Below, in pieces: positions 10,231 through 29,027 of a stretch of DNA of 35,621 bases. This stretch comes from Campylobacterota bacterium (GTDB taxonomy: Bacteria > Campylobacterota > Campylobacteria > Campylobacterales > Sulfurospirillaceae). Each line of letters starts with the position of its first letter. Position 1 is the first letter of the stretch. Below the pieces are notes generated by a model. That model did not search any database. It saw only the letters and a program-made list of their open reading frames with translations, and was not told the origin of the DNA. A program made the position numbers and the translations under genes. The stretch is from contig JAADIZ010000041.1 of the NCBI GenBank assembly GCA_013151055.1, positions 1-35,621 of the forward strand, written 5' to 3'.

Positions 10231-10656
10231 ATGGCTAAGAAAGTAATTGGCGAAATAAAATTACAAATTGCAGCAGCAAAAGCTAATCCATCACCTCCAG
10301 TTGGTCCAGCACTCGGACAACAAGGTGTAAATATTATGGAATTTTGTAAAGCATTTAATGAAAAAACAAAAGATATGATGGGATATAATATACCAGTTGT
10401 TATAACTGTGTATGCTGATAGAAGTTTTACTTTTATCACAAAACAGCCACCTGCAAGTGATTTGATTAAAAAAGCAGCTGGCATAAAAAAAGGTAGTGAC
10501 AATCCTTTGAAAAATAAAATTGCAAATTTGACAAAAGAACAAGTGTTGGAAATTGTTGAAAAGAAAATTGCAGATTTAAATACAGATGATAGAGATGCGG
10601 CATCTAAGATTATCGCTGGTAGTGCAAGAAGCATGGGAATAACAGTTTCTGAGTAA
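10231..10656 (+). CDS. rplK: 50S ribosomal protein L11
   Basis: 141 aa; [43 protein letters not shown]. Confidence 0.99.
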   Translation: MAKKVIGEIKLQIAAAKANPSPPVGPALGQQGVNIMEFCKAFNEKTKDMMGYNIPVVITVYADRSFTFITKQPPASDLIKKAAGIKKGSDNPLKNKIANLTKEQVLEIVEKKIADLNTDDRDAASKIIAGSARSMGITVSE

Positions 10657-10674
10657 TAATTAGTTAAACCTTTA

Positions 10675-10717
10675 CCACTAGGGCTTAGTGGAAGCAAAAA
10701 AAATGCGGAGATGAATA
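10675..10717 (+). promoter_or_regulatory. Possible ribosomal protein L1-binding leader/spacer motif upstream of rplA
   Basis: CCACTAgggctTAGTGG hairpin running into GGAAGC...GCGGAGATGAA, resembling L1 operator mimics of the rRNA site. Confidence 0.4.
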
Positions 10718-11422
10718 ATGGCAAAAAAAATTAATAGAAGAGTTCAAGAACTACAAAAAAAGATAGATTTTGAAAAAACATATAGTATGGAAGAAGCACT
10801 TGCAAATATTAAAAATTTAGCTAGTGCAAAATTTGATGAAACGATTGAAGTTGCATTGAAATTAAATGTAGATCCAAGACATGCAGATCAAATGGTAAGA
10901 GGATCAGTTGTACTACCAGCTGGAACAGGTAAAAATGTTAGAGTTGCTGTTGTTGCAAAAGATGTTAAAGCTGATGAAGCAAAAGCAGCTGGAGCCGATA
11001 TCGTTGGAAGTGATGATTTGATAGCTGACATTCAAGCTGGAAAGATTGATTTTGATGTTCTAATTGCTACTCCAAATATGATGGGTATGGTTGGAAAAGT
11101 AGGAAGAATTTTGGGACCAAAAGGTATCATGCCAAACCCAAAAACTGGTACAGTTACTATGGATGTTGCAAAAGCAGTTGAAAACTCAAAAGGTGGTCAA
11201 GTGAACTTTAGAGTCGATAAACAAGGAAATGTTCAAGCAGGAATTGGCAAAATAAGTTTTTCGCAAGAACAAATCAAAGAAAATTTTGAAACATTTATAT
11301 TAGCGATAAACAAGCAAAAACCAGCGGCATCAAAAGGTAAATACATAAAGACTGCTGCTGTTTCATTGACTATGAGTCCATCATTATCATTAGATAATCA
11401 AGAATTAATAGACTTCAAATAA
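10718..11422 (+). CDS. rplA: 50S ribosomal protein L1
   Basis: 234 aa; [53 protein letters not shown]. Confidence 0.99.
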   Translation: MAKKINRRVQELQKKIDFEKTYSMEEALANIKNLASAKFDETIEVALKLNVDPRHADQMVRGSVVLPAGTGKNVRVAVVAKDVKADEAKAAGADIVGSDDLIADIQAGKIDFDVLIATPNMMGMVGKVGRILGPKGIMPNPKTGTVTMDVAKAVENSKGGQVNFRVDKQGNVQAGIGKISFSQEQIKENFETFILAINKQKPAASKGKYIKTAAVSLTMSPSLSLDNQELIDFK

Positions 11423-11425
11423 ATA

Positions 11426-11540
11426 ACAAAATAGAGGCTAGATTAGTCTCTATTAATCTTTGATTGGAGATAGCCGAGGCTTAGGCTTAATTTGGAATTT
11501 TCCATCTCTGCTTGAAATCACCGGTCAGAAAGGAGAAAAA
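11426..11540 (+). ncRNA. Ribosomal protein L10 leader (rplJ 5' UTR)
   Basis: Structured spacer directly before rplJ: AATAGAG/CTCTATT hairpin, then GGAGATA...ATCTCTGC enclosing GCC/GGC and TGGA/TCCA hairpins, followed by SD AGGAG; position matches known L10 leaders. Confidence 0.55.
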
Positions 11541-12026
11541 TTGACAAAAAACAAAAAAATTGAAATAGTTAATCAACTAACTGACGGTTTTAAAACTTCA
11601 GAAGCTTTAGTAATATGTGATTATAAAGGTTTAGATACTAAAACTATAGAAGCGTTAAGAAATGCTGCAAGAGTTGCTAATGTAAAAGTTCAAGTTGCAA
11701 AAAATACACTTGCTTCAATTGCTATGAAAAATTCTGAGATTGAAGGAATTGAACTAAACAAAACAAATATGTTCGTTTGGGGTGAAGATCAACTAGATGT
11801 AACAAAAGTAGTTGCAAAATTTGCAGAAGCTAATAAAACTTTTGAAATCAAAATAGGTTTTATAGCTGGCGAAGTTGCTGATATTGCTAAAATAGAAGCA
11901 TTGTCTAAGTTACCATCTCGTGATGAACTTATTGGTATGCTACTTCAAACTTGGATGGCACCAGTTACAAACTTTACAATCGGTCTAGATGCTCTTAGAG
12001 CAAAAAAAGAAGAAGAAGCAGCATAA
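11541..12026 (+). CDS. rplJ: 50S ribosomal protein L10 (TTG start)
   Basis: [51 protein letters not shown] upstream of TTG at 11541; the ORF-track start at 11460 lies in the leader. Confidence 0.93.
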   Translation: MTKNKKIEIVNQLTDGFKTSEALVICDYKGLDTKTIEALRNAARVANVKVQVAKNTLASIAMKNSEIEGIELNKTNMFVWGEDQLDVTKVVAKFAEANKTFEIKIGFIAGEVADIAKIEALSKLPSRDELIGMLLQTWMAPVTNFTIGLDALRAKKEEEAA

Positions 12027-12031
12027 GCTTT

Positions 12032-12109
12032 CTTGGTTTTAATTTAAAGCCAAAGCTTTAGTGCAATGAATTTAATTTGAGCTTTGCTCATTTTAAAGAA
12101 AACAGTTAA
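12032..12109 (+). repeat. Structured intergenic repeat, copy C (rplJ-rplL)
   Basis: CTTGGTTTTAATTTAAAGCCAAAGCTTTAGTGCAATGAATTTAATTTGAGCTTTGCTCATTTTAAAGAAAACAGTTAA. Confidence 0.85.
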
Positions 12110-12117
12110 GTAAGTCT

Positions 12118-12188
12118 CTTGGCGAAAGCCAAAGCTTTAGTGCAATGAATTTAACTCAGGCTTTGCCTAAGTTAAAGAAATCAATTAA
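12118..12188 (+). repeat. Structured intergenic repeat, copy D (rplJ-rplL)
   Basis: CTTGGCGAAAGCCAAAGCTTTAGTGCAATGAATTTAACTCAGGCTTTGCCTAAGTTAAAGAAATCAATTAA. Confidence 0.85.
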
Positions 12189-12200
12189 GGAAAAATAAAA

Positions 12201-12572
12201 ATGGCAATTAAAAAAGAAGATGTATTAGAATATATTTCAGGTTTGAGTGTTCTTGAACTAAGTGAATTAGTAAAAGAATTTGAAGAAAAATTTGGTGTAT
12301 CAGCTGCTCCAGTTATGATGGCTGGCGGTGCTGCTGGCGGTGCTGAAGCTGTCGAAGAAAAAACTGAATTTGATGTTATTCTTAAAAGTGCAGGTGCTAA
12401 GAAAATCAACGCTATTAAAGTTGTTAGATCTATCACTGGTCTTGGTCTTAAAGAGGCAAAAGAAGCAGTTGAAAGTGCACCAACAACTCTTAAAGAAGGC
12501 GTTTCTAAAGACGAAGCAGAAGATATTAAAAAGCAAGTTGAAGAAGCTGGCGCAGAAGCTGAAATTAAATAA
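12201..12572 (+). CDS. rplL: 50S ribosomal protein L7/L12
   Basis: 123 aa; [60 protein letters not shown]. Confidence 0.99.
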   Translation: MAIKKEDVLEYISGLSVLELSELVKEFEEKFGVSAAPVMMAGGAAGGAEAVEEKTEFDVILKSAGAKKINAIKVVRSITGLGLKEAKEAVESAPTTLKEGVSKDEAEDIKKQVEEAGAEAEIK

Positions 12573-12577
12573 ATCAA

Positions 12578-12604
12578 ATTTAAGGGGGATTTTCTCCCTT
12601 AAAT
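12578..12604 (+). promoter_or_regulatory. Hairpin between rplL and rpoB (candidate attenuator or RNA-processing site)
   Basis: ATTTAAGGGggattttctCCCTTAAAT, no following T-tract. Confidence 0.6.
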
Positions 12605-12692
12605 ATACAAAAAATTTAGTCGTTAAAATTTCTGTAATAAAACAGATAAACTGCTATGAGGTAACTAAAAAGTATCCTCATCACCCTTATAA

Positions 12693-21403
<8,711 letters not shown>

Positions 21404-21433
21404 AAGCTATTTTTAAATAAAATAGCAAGCTTA
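21404..21433 (+). other. Second hairpin downstream of rpoC
   Basis: AAGCTATTTT-taaat-AAAATAGC(a)AGCTT-type stem (GCTATTTT/AAAATAGC 8-bp perfect). Confidence 0.6.
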
Positions 21434-21488
21434 ATTATTTTGTTTATGTAAAAAATAGAATAATATGTAAAAATTTAAAGGAAAGAAT

Positions 21489-21860
21489 GTGCCAACAATC
21501 AACCAATTGGTAAGAAAAGAGAGAAAAAAGGTGATTAAAAAGTCAAAATCACCTGCATTAGTCGGATGTCCTCAAAGAAGAGGGGTTTGTACAAGAGTTT
21601 ATACTACAACTCCAAAGAAACCAAACTCAGCTTTGAGAAAAGTTGCCAAAGTTAGACTAACTAGTGGCTTTGAAGTAATTAGCTATATCGGTGGTGAGGG
21701 TCATAATCTTCAAGAGCACTCTATAGTTTTAGTAAGAGGTGGAAGAGTAAAAGATTTACCTGGTGTTAAGTACCATGTAGTTCGTGGAGCCTTAGATACT
21801 GCTGGTGTTGCAAACAGAACTGTTGCAAGAAGTAAATACGGTACCAAAAAGCCTAAATAG
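21489..21860 (+). CDS. rpsL: 30S ribosomal protein S12 (GTG start)
   Basis: 123 aa; [31 protein letters not shown]. Confidence 0.99.
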   Translation: MPTINQLVRKERKKVIKKSKSPALVGCPQRRGVCTRVYTTTPKKPNSALRKVAKVRLTSGFEVISYIGGEGHNLQEHSIVLVRGGRVKDLPGVKYHVVRGALDTAGVANRTVARSKYGTKKPK

Positions 21861-21863
21861 TTT

Positions 21864-21934
21864 CTCGACGCAAGTCGTAGCTTTAGTGCAATGAATTTAT
21901 CTTGAGCTTTGCTTAAGTTAAAGAAAACAGTTAG
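21864..21934 (+). repeat. Structured intergenic repeat, copy E (rpsL-rpsG)
   Basis: CTCGACGCAAGTCGTAGCTTTAGTGCAATGAATTTATCTTGAGCTTTGCTTAAGTTAAAGAAAACAGTTAG; hairpin 1 covaries (CGAC-GCAA-GTCG). Confidence 0.85.
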
Positions 21935-22009
21935 GCGATAATAATCTAAATTAAATTTAACAAACAGGTGTCACCCATTGAATGTTGGTTGCATTTGAGT
22001 AAAATTTAA

Positions 22010-22498
<489 letters not shown>

Positions 22499-22510
22499 AA
22501 AGGAACTATT

Positions 22511-24589
22511 ATGGCAAGAAATCATCCTATAGATATGGTTAGAAATATCGGTATTGCTGCACACATTGATGCAGGTAAAACCACTACAACAGAGAGAATA
22601 CTTTATTATACAGGTATTTCACATAAGATCGGTGAAGTTCATGATGGTGCAGCTACTATGGACTGGATGGAGCAAGAAAAAGAGAGAGGTATCACAATCA
22701 CAAGTGCTGCCACAACTTGCGAATGGAATAATCATCAAATAAATATCATAGACACTCCAGGTCATGTGGATTTTACAATTGAAGTTGAGCGAAGCATGAG
22801 AGTTCTTGATGGTGCCGTTGCTGTTTTTTGTGCAGTTGGTGGAGTTCAACCACAAAGTGAAACTGTTTGGAGACAAGCAAATAGATATAAAGTTCCAAGA
22901 ATGGTTTTTGTAAATAAAATGGATAGAGTTGGAGCTGATTTTTATGAAGTTGAAAAACAAATAAAAGATAGATTAAAATCAAATCCAGTACCTATTCAAA
23001 TACCAATTGGTGCAGAAGAAGATTTTAAAGGCGTTGTTGATTTAGTTAGAATGAAAGCACTTGTTTGGGAAGATGAAGCCGCTATGGGTTCACACTACGA
23101 AGAAGTTGATATTCCTGCAAATTTACAAGAAAAAGCTGAAGCTTATAGAGAGCACATGATTGAATCTATATCTGAGACAAGTGATGAATTGCTTGAAAAG
23201 TACTTAAGTGCAGAAGCACTTAGCGAAGAAGAGATAAAGGCTGGATTAAAAGCTGGTTGTCTTGCTATGACACTAGTTCCAATGCTTTGCGGAACTGCTT
23301 TTAAAAACAAAGGTGTTCAGCCCTTGCTTGACGCAGTTGTCGATTATATGCCTGCACCTACAGAAGTTGCAGCTATAAAAGGTCAATATGAAGACGGAAG
23401 TGAAACAATCGTAGAATCAAGTGATGAGGGTGAATTTGCTGCACTTGCTTTTAAAATTATGACTGATCCATTTGTCGGGCAATTAACATTTATTAGAGTT
23501 TATCGCGGAGTTCTTGAGAGTGGAAGTTACACCTACAATACTACAAAAGATAAAAAAGAGCGTGTTGGAAGATTGCTAAAAATGCACTCAAATAAAAGAG
23601 AAGAGATAAAAAAACTACACGCTGGTGAGATTGGAGCTGTCGTTGGACTAAAAGATACTCTAACAGGAGATACACTAGCTGGTGATAAAGATAGAGTAAT
23701 TCTTGAAAAGATGGATTTTCCAGATCCAGTTATTAGCGTTGCGGTTGAACCAAAAACTAAGGCTGACCAAGAAAAAATGGGAATAGCATTACAAAAATTA
23801 GCTCAAGAAGATCCAAGTTTTAGAGTTGAAACCGATGAAGAGAGTGGTCAAACCATTATTTCAGGCATGGGCGAACTGCACCTTGAAATTTTGGTTGACA
23901 GAATGCTTAGAGAATTTAAAGTTGATGCTGAAGTTGGACAACCTCAAGTTGCATACAGAGAAACAATCAAAAAAGAGGTTACACAAGAACATAAATATGC
24001 TAAGCAATCAGGTGGACGAGGACAGTATGGTCATGTATATATCAAACTTACTCCTTTAAAACCAGGCGAGGGTTATGAATTTGTAAATGATATCAAAGGT
24101 GGTTCAATTCCTAGAGAATTTATTCCAGCGGTTGATAAAGGTCTTAAAGAAGCTATGCAAGGCGGTGTTCTTGCTGGTTATCCTGTTGAAGATGTAAAAG
24201 TGACACTTTATGATGGAAGCTATCACGATGTCGATTCAAGTGAGATGGCGTTTAAACTAGCAGCATCCATGGCATTTAAAGAAGGTGCTAGAAAAGCTGA
24301 TGCGATTATACTTGAACCTATGATGAAAGTTGAAGTTGAAACACCTGAGGATTTTATGGGTGATGTGATTGGAGATTTAAATAGAAGAAGAGGACAGATA
24401 AGCTCCATGAGTGATAGAAGTGGAAATAAAATAGTCGATGCTTTTTGCCCACTCTCAGAGATGTTTGGATATTCCACAGATTTAAGAAGTCAAACACAAG
24501 GAAGAGCTTCATATTCAATGGAATTTGATCACTATGAAGAAGTTCCAAAAAATGTAGCTGAAGAGATTATCAAAAAAAGAAACGCATAA
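22511..24589 (+). CDS. fusA: Translation elongation factor G
   Basis: 692 aa; [49 protein letters not shown]. Confidence 0.99.
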   Translation: MARNHPIDMVRNIGIAAHIDAGKTTTTERILYYTGISHKIGEVHDGAATMDWMEQEKERGITITSAATTCEWNNHQINIIDTPGHVDFTIEVERSMRVLDGAVAVFCAVGGVQPQSETVWRQANRYKVPRMVFVNKMDRVGADFYEVEKQIKDRLKSNPVPIQIPIGAEEDFKGVVDLVRMKALVWEDEAAMGSHYEEVDIPANLQEKAEAYREHMIESISETSDELLEKYLSAEALSEEEIKAGLKAGCLAMTLVPMLCGTAFKNKGVQPLLDAVVDYMPAPTEVAAIKGQYEDGSETIVESSDEGEFAALAFKIMTDPFVGQLTFIRVYRGVLESGSYTYNTTKDKKERVGRLLKMHSNKREEIKKLHAGEIGAVVGLKDTLTGDTLAGDKDRVILEKMDFPDPVISVAVEPKTKADQEKMGIALQKLAQEDPSFRVETDEESGQTIISGMGELHLEILVDRMLREFKVDAEVGQPQVAYRETIKKEVTQEHKYAKQSGGRGQYGHVYIKLTPLKPGEGYEFVNDIKGGSIPREFIPAVDKGLKEAMQGGVLAGYPVEDVKVTLYDGSYHDVDSSEMAFKLAASMAFKEGARKADAIILEPMMKVEVETPEDFMGDVIGDLNRRRGQISSMSDRSGNKIVDAFCPLSEMFGYSTDLRSQTQGRASYSMEFDHYEEVPKNVAEEIIKKRNA

Positions 24590-24600
24590 AACAAATACCA

Positions 24601-24644
24601 AAAGCCGAGTATATCCCACTTAGGGCAGTGCTCGGCTTTTTTTA
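24601..24644 (+). terminator. Intrinsic terminator after fusA
   Basis: AAAGCCGAG...CTCGGCTTTTTTT. Confidence 0.9.
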
Positions 24645-24652
24645 TTTTCACT

Positions 24653-24729
24653 GTCCCGGTAGCTCAGCAGGATAGAGCACTTGATTCCTAATCAAGAGGC
24701 CACAAGTTCGAATCTTGTTCGGGACACCA
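24653..24729 (+). tRNA. tRNA-Arg (anticodon CCT)
   Basis: GTCCCGG...TCGGGAC acceptor stem; cttgattcctaatcaag anticodon arm; encoded CCA. Confidence 0.95.
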
Positions 24730-24808
24730 CTAAAACAATTATCCAAATAAACTTGTAAAATAGAGTAAAATAGTGTAGAATACTGCTTAAAAATAGCAGG
24801 GGAATAGG

Positions 24809-25894
24809 ATGGGACTTTTTTCGAATTGCAATTTAGAGCAAAAAAAGATAGTTGAGCTAGAGGTAAAAAATAGGGAGCTTTTAGAGGAGATAGAAAGTCT
24901 AAAGTTACAAATTGCCAATCAAGATAGCGACAAAGTTCAAGATACTAAAAATTTTGAACAAGAGATAAAAGATGAAATCATACAAATGTTGCTGAAATCT
25001 TACAGAAGTGGTGTAGGTTTTGTTAAAGAGATATTGATGACTTCAGTTAGTGCACTAGATGAAGCTAGTGGTATGAATGAAAAGACAAGTAAAAGAATTT
25101 TAGCTGTACAATCTAAAGGTCAAAATATAACAAAATCTATAGAGCAGATAAGCCAAGAAGCAACAAATCTAGATGACGGAGCCAACTCACTAAATGATAG
25201 CGTAACATCTATAGGCGATATCATAAGTCTTATCAAAGATATATCAGACCAGACAAATTTACTAGCTCTAAATGCAGCTATAGAAGCAGCAAGAGCAGGT
25301 GAGCATGGCAGGGGTTTTGCAGTTGTTGCAGATGAAGTTAGAAAACTAGCTGAGCGAACCCAAAAAGCAACTCAAGAAGTAGAGATTAGCATAGGTCAGT
25401 TAAAACAAAATACATCAGAGATACAAGATATTTCGGAACTTTTTAGGGTAAATACAGACAAAATATCTCAAACACTATCTGATTTTTTTGAAGAACTCGA
25501 ATTTGTCATAAAAAATTCTCACAGAATCAAAGATGTGACTGAAAATATAACCAATGAAGTTGGCGTAGGAAATGGAAAAATTGACCATATATTACTTAAA
25601 CTTTTAGCATATGATTCATTTATAAATAGCTCTACTCCAACGATAATAGATGAAAATTCATGTGTTTTTGGAAATTGGTTTAAAGACAATAAAGAAAAAA
25701 TCAAAGATGAAACAAAGGTTTTAGCTAGTGTAAATGAACACCATATAAATGTTCACCAAGGCATAAAAGAGGCTATTAAAACTTGGAATAGCGGTGAATT
25801 TGATAAAACTATAGAATTGATGAAAAGTGTAGAAAACTCAAGTGAAGTTGCTTTTGAAGAGCTATATGGTGCTTTTGTAAGTCATCGTAAATAA
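24809..25894 (+). CDS. Soluble methyl-accepting chemotaxis protein with C-terminal CZB (zinc-binding chemoreceptor) domain
   Basis: 361 aa, no TM segment; signalling hairpin [40 protein letters not shown]-terminal KIDH...CVFGNWF...HHINVH pattern. Confidence 0.88.
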   Translation: MGLFSNCNLEQKKIVELEVKNRELLEEIESLKLQIANQDSDKVQDTKNFEQEIKDEIIQMLLKSYRSGVGFVKEILMTSVSALDEASGMNEKTSKRILAVQSKGQNITKSIEQISQEATNLDDGANSLNDSVTSIGDIISLIKDISDQTNLLALNAAIEAARAGEHGRGFAVVADEVRKLAERTQKATQEVEISIGQLKQNTSEIQDISELFRVNTDKISQTLSDFFEELEFVIKNSHRIKDVTENITNEVGVGNGKIDHILLKLLAYDSFINSSTPTIIDENSCVFGNWFKDNKEKIKDETKVLASVNEHHINVHQGIKEAIKTWNSGEFDKTIELMKSVENSSEVAFEELYGAFVSHRK

Positions 25895-25928
25895 AAAATT
25901 ATAGACTTTTTATCAAAAAAGGGCGATT

Positions 25929-26222
25929 GTGATATCAAATGGTTTATATAGTGTCAAATTTAAAAATGATAAAGAAGTTATAGTAAAATTAAGCGATAAA
26001 AATAATCCCATATTTAAAGCCCATTTTCCACAAAGACCGATAATGCCTGGTTTCATTCATTTTGAGATTATTTCTGATTTGTTTGGATTAAATATAACAA
26101 CTATAAAGCGTGCTAAATTTTTAAAATTAATTGAACCAAATCAAGTCCTAACATATAAAAGAGATGGCAGAAAATTTCAAGTTTTTTGCAAGGAAGAAAT
26201 TGTAGCAAGCTTTATATTATGA
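25929..26222 (+). CDS. Hotdog-fold 3-hydroxyacyl-ACP dehydratase-like protein (FabZ/FabA-like)
   Basis: 97 aa; FKAHFPQRPIMPGFIHFEI matches the FabZ HFPGRPVMPG catalytic segment. Confidence 0.75.
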   Translation: MISNGLYSVKFKNDKEVIVKLSDKNNPIFKAHFPQRPIMPGFIHFEIISDLFGLNITTIKRAKFLKLIEPNQVLTYKRDGRKFQVFCKEEIVASFIL

Positions 26223-26905
26223 ATATTTGTGTAGTCATTCCCACATATAATTCACCTTATATAGTAGAAGTGATTAAAGATGTAAAAGAGTATGGATACA
26301 CTATAATTGTGGTTGATGACGGTTCAGATGTAAAAGTTGATATTGATGCTTTTGATATCCATTTGATTGTTCATAAAACAAACATGGGCAAGGGTGAAGC
26401 GATACTAAGCGGAGCTAAAAAAGCAAAAGAGTTGGGGTTTGATAGTTTTGTTACAATGGATGCGGATAAGCAACATATTGCATCACAAATTGATAAATTA
26501 GCAAAATCTTACGAGCCAAATAGTATCATCATAGGGTATCGTAATTTTGAAAATGAAAATGTACCAAAAAGCTCGATTTTTGGGCGAAAGATTAGCAATT
26601 TTTGGGTCAATCTTGAAACATTTAAAAATCTAAAAGATACTCAAAGTGGTTTTAGAATTTACCCTATATCCATACTTGATTTAGGTACAAAAAAAAGAAG
26701 ATTTGATTTTGAGATAGAGGTATTGGTTCTTCACTGTTTTGGTGGTGGAGAGATTAAAGAGGTAGATATAGAATGTTACTATCCACCAATTGAAAAAAGA
26801 ATTTCTCATTTTAATAAAATTAAAGATAATCTCCGCCTAAGTGCAATACATACAAGATTGGTGATACAAAGATTTTTTCTACTCAGGGGCTTTTTATGGA
26901 ATTAA
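26219..26905 (+). CDS. Family 2 glycosyltransferase
   Basis: ICVVIPTYNSPYIVEVI...IIVVDDGSD...NMGKGEAILSGAKKA...VTMDADKQH; start ATG at 26219 overlaps the upstream stop by 4 nt (ATGA). Confidence 0.88.
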   Translation: MNICVVIPTYNSPYIVEVIKDVKEYGYTIIVVDDGSDVKVDIDAFDIHLIVHKTNMGKGEAILSGAKKAKELGFDSFVTMDADKQHIASQIDKLAKSYEPNSIIIGYRNFENENVPKSSIFGRKISNFWVNLETFKNLKDTQSGFRIYPISILDLGTKKRRFDFEIEVLVLHCFGGGEIKEVDIECYYPPIEKRISHFNKIKDNLRLSAIHTRLVIQRFFLLRGFLWN

Positions 26906-26967
26906 TAAAAGCTTAATTGCACTTACTGTAGAATATAAGCTTATGCAAATAACACTATAAAGTAATT

Positions 26968-27885
26968 ATGTACATGAAAAAAATTTTAGTTTTATATTAC
27001 TCTCAATCAGGTCAGCTAAAAAGTGTTGTAGATAGTTTTATCTCAAAACTTGGTGATAAGGACATAAAGGTTGATGTAAGGGGGATTGAGCCCGTTGTAG
27101 CTTATCCATATCCTTGGTCATTTTATGAATTTTTTGATGAATTTCCTGACGCCGCTCACATGAAGGGTTGTGAAGTTCATGAGATTAAAAACTTACAAGA
27201 TGACTATGATTTGATAGTGCTAGGATACACCATATGGTTTTTAGCTCCATCTTCACCGATTGTTGGATTTATGAAATCAAACCAAGCAAAGAAACTTTTT
27301 GAAAATAAGCCAGTTATTACTTTGATAGCATGTCGCGACATGTGGGTTATGGCTCAAGAAAAGGTGAAGAAATTGCTTAGTGATGTTGGAGCCAAACTTA
27401 TAGACAATGTTGCACTTACGGATCAAGGCAAGGGAATATATTCGTTTGCTACAACTCCAAGATGGCTTTTAAGTGGTAAAAAAGATGCTTTTTGGATTTT
27501 TCCTCCAGCTGGTATTTTGCAAAGCGACATAGATGATGCTTCAAGATTTGGACATAGATTAAACGAGGCATTAAAAAGTGATAAAGAAAAAAGAGATGAG
27601 CCTTTGTTGAAAAATTTAGGTGCTGTAAGTGTAAATGGTAAATTGATAGCTTCCGAGATTATAGCTACTAGGAGTTTTTATATTTGGGGAAAAATTATCA
27701 ATTTTTGCGGGAAGAAAAAATCATTTAGTAGAAAAATTGCTATAACAGTCTATACAATTTTTTTAGCATTGATGGTTTTTACACTAGTGCCTATCAATAT
27801 CTTAGTGCGAAAAATTTTAAACTATTTTCAAAAAGATAGATTAAAAGAGTTAGAAAAAAAATATGAGGAACCAAGTGGCAGATGA
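26968..27885 (+). CDS. DarA-like dialkylresorcinol condensing enzyme homologue (flavodoxin-like N-terminus, C-terminal TM helix)
   Basis: 305 aa; KKILVLYYSQSGQLKSVVDSF, YPYPWSFYEFFDEFPDAAH, VITLIACRDMWVMAQE, TTPRWLLSGKKDAFWIFPPAGI recalled as characteristic of proteins annotated as dialkylresorcinol condensing enzyme; adjacent to KASIII. Confidence 0.75.
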   Translation: MYMKKILVLYYSQSGQLKSVVDSFISKLGDKDIKVDVRGIEPVVAYPYPWSFYEFFDEFPDAAHMKGCEVHEIKNLQDDYDLIVLGYTIWFLAPSSPIVGFMKSNQAKKLFENKPVITLIACRDMWVMAQEKVKKLLSDVGAKLIDNVALTDQGKGIYSFATTPRWLLSGKKDAFWIFPPAGILQSDIDDASRFGHRLNEALKSDKEKRDEPLLKNLGAVSVNGKLIASEIIATRSFYIWGKIINFCGKKKSFSRKIAITVYTIFLALMVFTLVPINILVRKILNYFQKDRLKELEKKYEEPSGR

Positions 27886-29027
27886 GTGAAGTTTATATAA
27901 ACAACATAGCGGCATTTTTTCCAAATAAAGCTGTTGATAATGACCATATGGAAAATATATTGGGTGTGGTTGATGGCAAACCGTCCTTAGTTAAAAGAGT
28001 AGTTCTTAGGTCAAATAAGATAAAAACAAGATACTATGCGATAGATCCAAAAACAGGAAAAACAACGCATTCAAATGCAAAAATGGCGGCCGAAGCTATC
28101 GAGACTTTGGAAAGAGATGGGTTTGATAATGCAAAGGCAGAGCTTTTGGTATGCGGTACAACTGTTCCAGACCAACTTTTGCCAAGTCATGCCTTGATGG
28201 TACTAGGAGAGAGTAATCTAAAATCTATGGAAGCTGTAAGTATCGCAGGTATTTGTTTAAGTGGTTTAAGTGCTCTTAAATATGCCTATGCTTCTATAAA
28301 AGCTGGAATTATAGACAGAGCCATTACGACAGGGAGTGAAAATATTTCAGCATCCATGCGTGGCAGAAACTTTGAGCCCGAAGTGCAAAGCAGAGTTGAA
28401 ATGGTTAAAAAAAATAAAGAGTTAACTTTTGAAAAAGATTTTCTAAGATGGATGTTAAGTGATGGTGCGGGAGCTATTGGAGTGAGTAAAGAGCCTAATA
28501 AAGATAGACTATCTTTAAGAATAGATAGGATTTTTTCAAAATCATATGCAAATGAGCAAGAAGCTTGCATGTACAGTGGTTGTGAAAAACTAAAAGACGG
28601 AACACTTATGGGATATAGAGAATATTTGCCTGCTGAATGGCTCAAAAAATCCATATTTGCTGTAAAACAAGATGTAAAACTTTTGAATGAAAATATAGTA
28701 AAATATACGGTTATAAAACCTCTTAAAGAGATGCTTCTTAAGAAGATGTTTGAGCCCCAAGAGATAGATTGGTTTTTGCCTCACTACTCATCTGATTATT
28801 TTAAAGATAAGCTTTATGAAGGCATGAAGGAGGTAAATTGTGATATACCTATGCAAAAATGGTTCACAAATTTAGCAACAAAAGGTAATACAGGTTCAGC
28901 TTCAATATATATAATTCTTGAAGAGTTATTTAACTCTGGCAAGATAAAAAAAGGTGAAAAACTTTTATGCTATATACCAGAAAGCGGCAGGTTTTCAACA
29001 GCTTTTATGTTGCTTGAGGCAGTATAA
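27882..29027 (+). CDS. 3-oxoacyl-ACP synthase III-like ketosynthase (DarB-like)
   Basis: 381 aa; catalytic Cys in SIAGICLSGLSALKYA, His in DWFLPHYSSDYF, Asn in ATKGNTGSASIYIILEEL; 4-nt overlap with upstream gene. Confidence 0.88.
   Translation: MSEVYINNIAAFFPNKAVDNDHMENILGVVDGKPSLVKRVVLRSNKIKTRYYAIDPKTGKTTHSNAKMAAEAIETLERDGFDNAKAELLVCGTTVPDQLLPSHALMVLGESNLKSMEAVSIAGICLSGLSALKYAYASIKAGIIDRAITTGSENISASMRGRNFEPEVQSRVEMVKKNKELTFEKDFLRWMLSDGAGAIGVSKEPNKDRLSLRIDRIFSKSYANEQEACMYSGCEKLKDGTLMGYREYLPAEWLKKSIFAVKQDVKLLNENIVKYTVIKPLKEMLLKKMFEPQEIDWFLPHYSSDYFKDKLYEGMKEVNCDIPMQKWFTNLATKGNTGSASIYIILEELFNSGKIKKGEKLLCYIPESGRFSTAFMLLEAV

Noticed and set aside
11460-11540. N-terminal extension of the rplJ ORF ([27 protein letters not shown]...)
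   Set aside because: This stretch is the L10 leader RNA; the true start is the TTG at 11541 after an SD.
10053-12188. Repeats considered as a CRISPR array
   Set aside because: Only two tandem units per site, spacers are 8-13 nt, and units contain two hairpins; no Cas genes.
24653-24729. tRNA-Arg as an integration site for a genomic island carrying the DarA/KASIII operon
   Set aside because: No integrase and no duplicated tRNA 3' end were seen downstream in the window.
26909-26942. Inverted repeat AAGCTTA...TAAGCTT upstream of the DarA-like gene
   Set aside because: Only 7 bp with a long spacer in AT-rich DNA; could be an operator but is too weak to claim.
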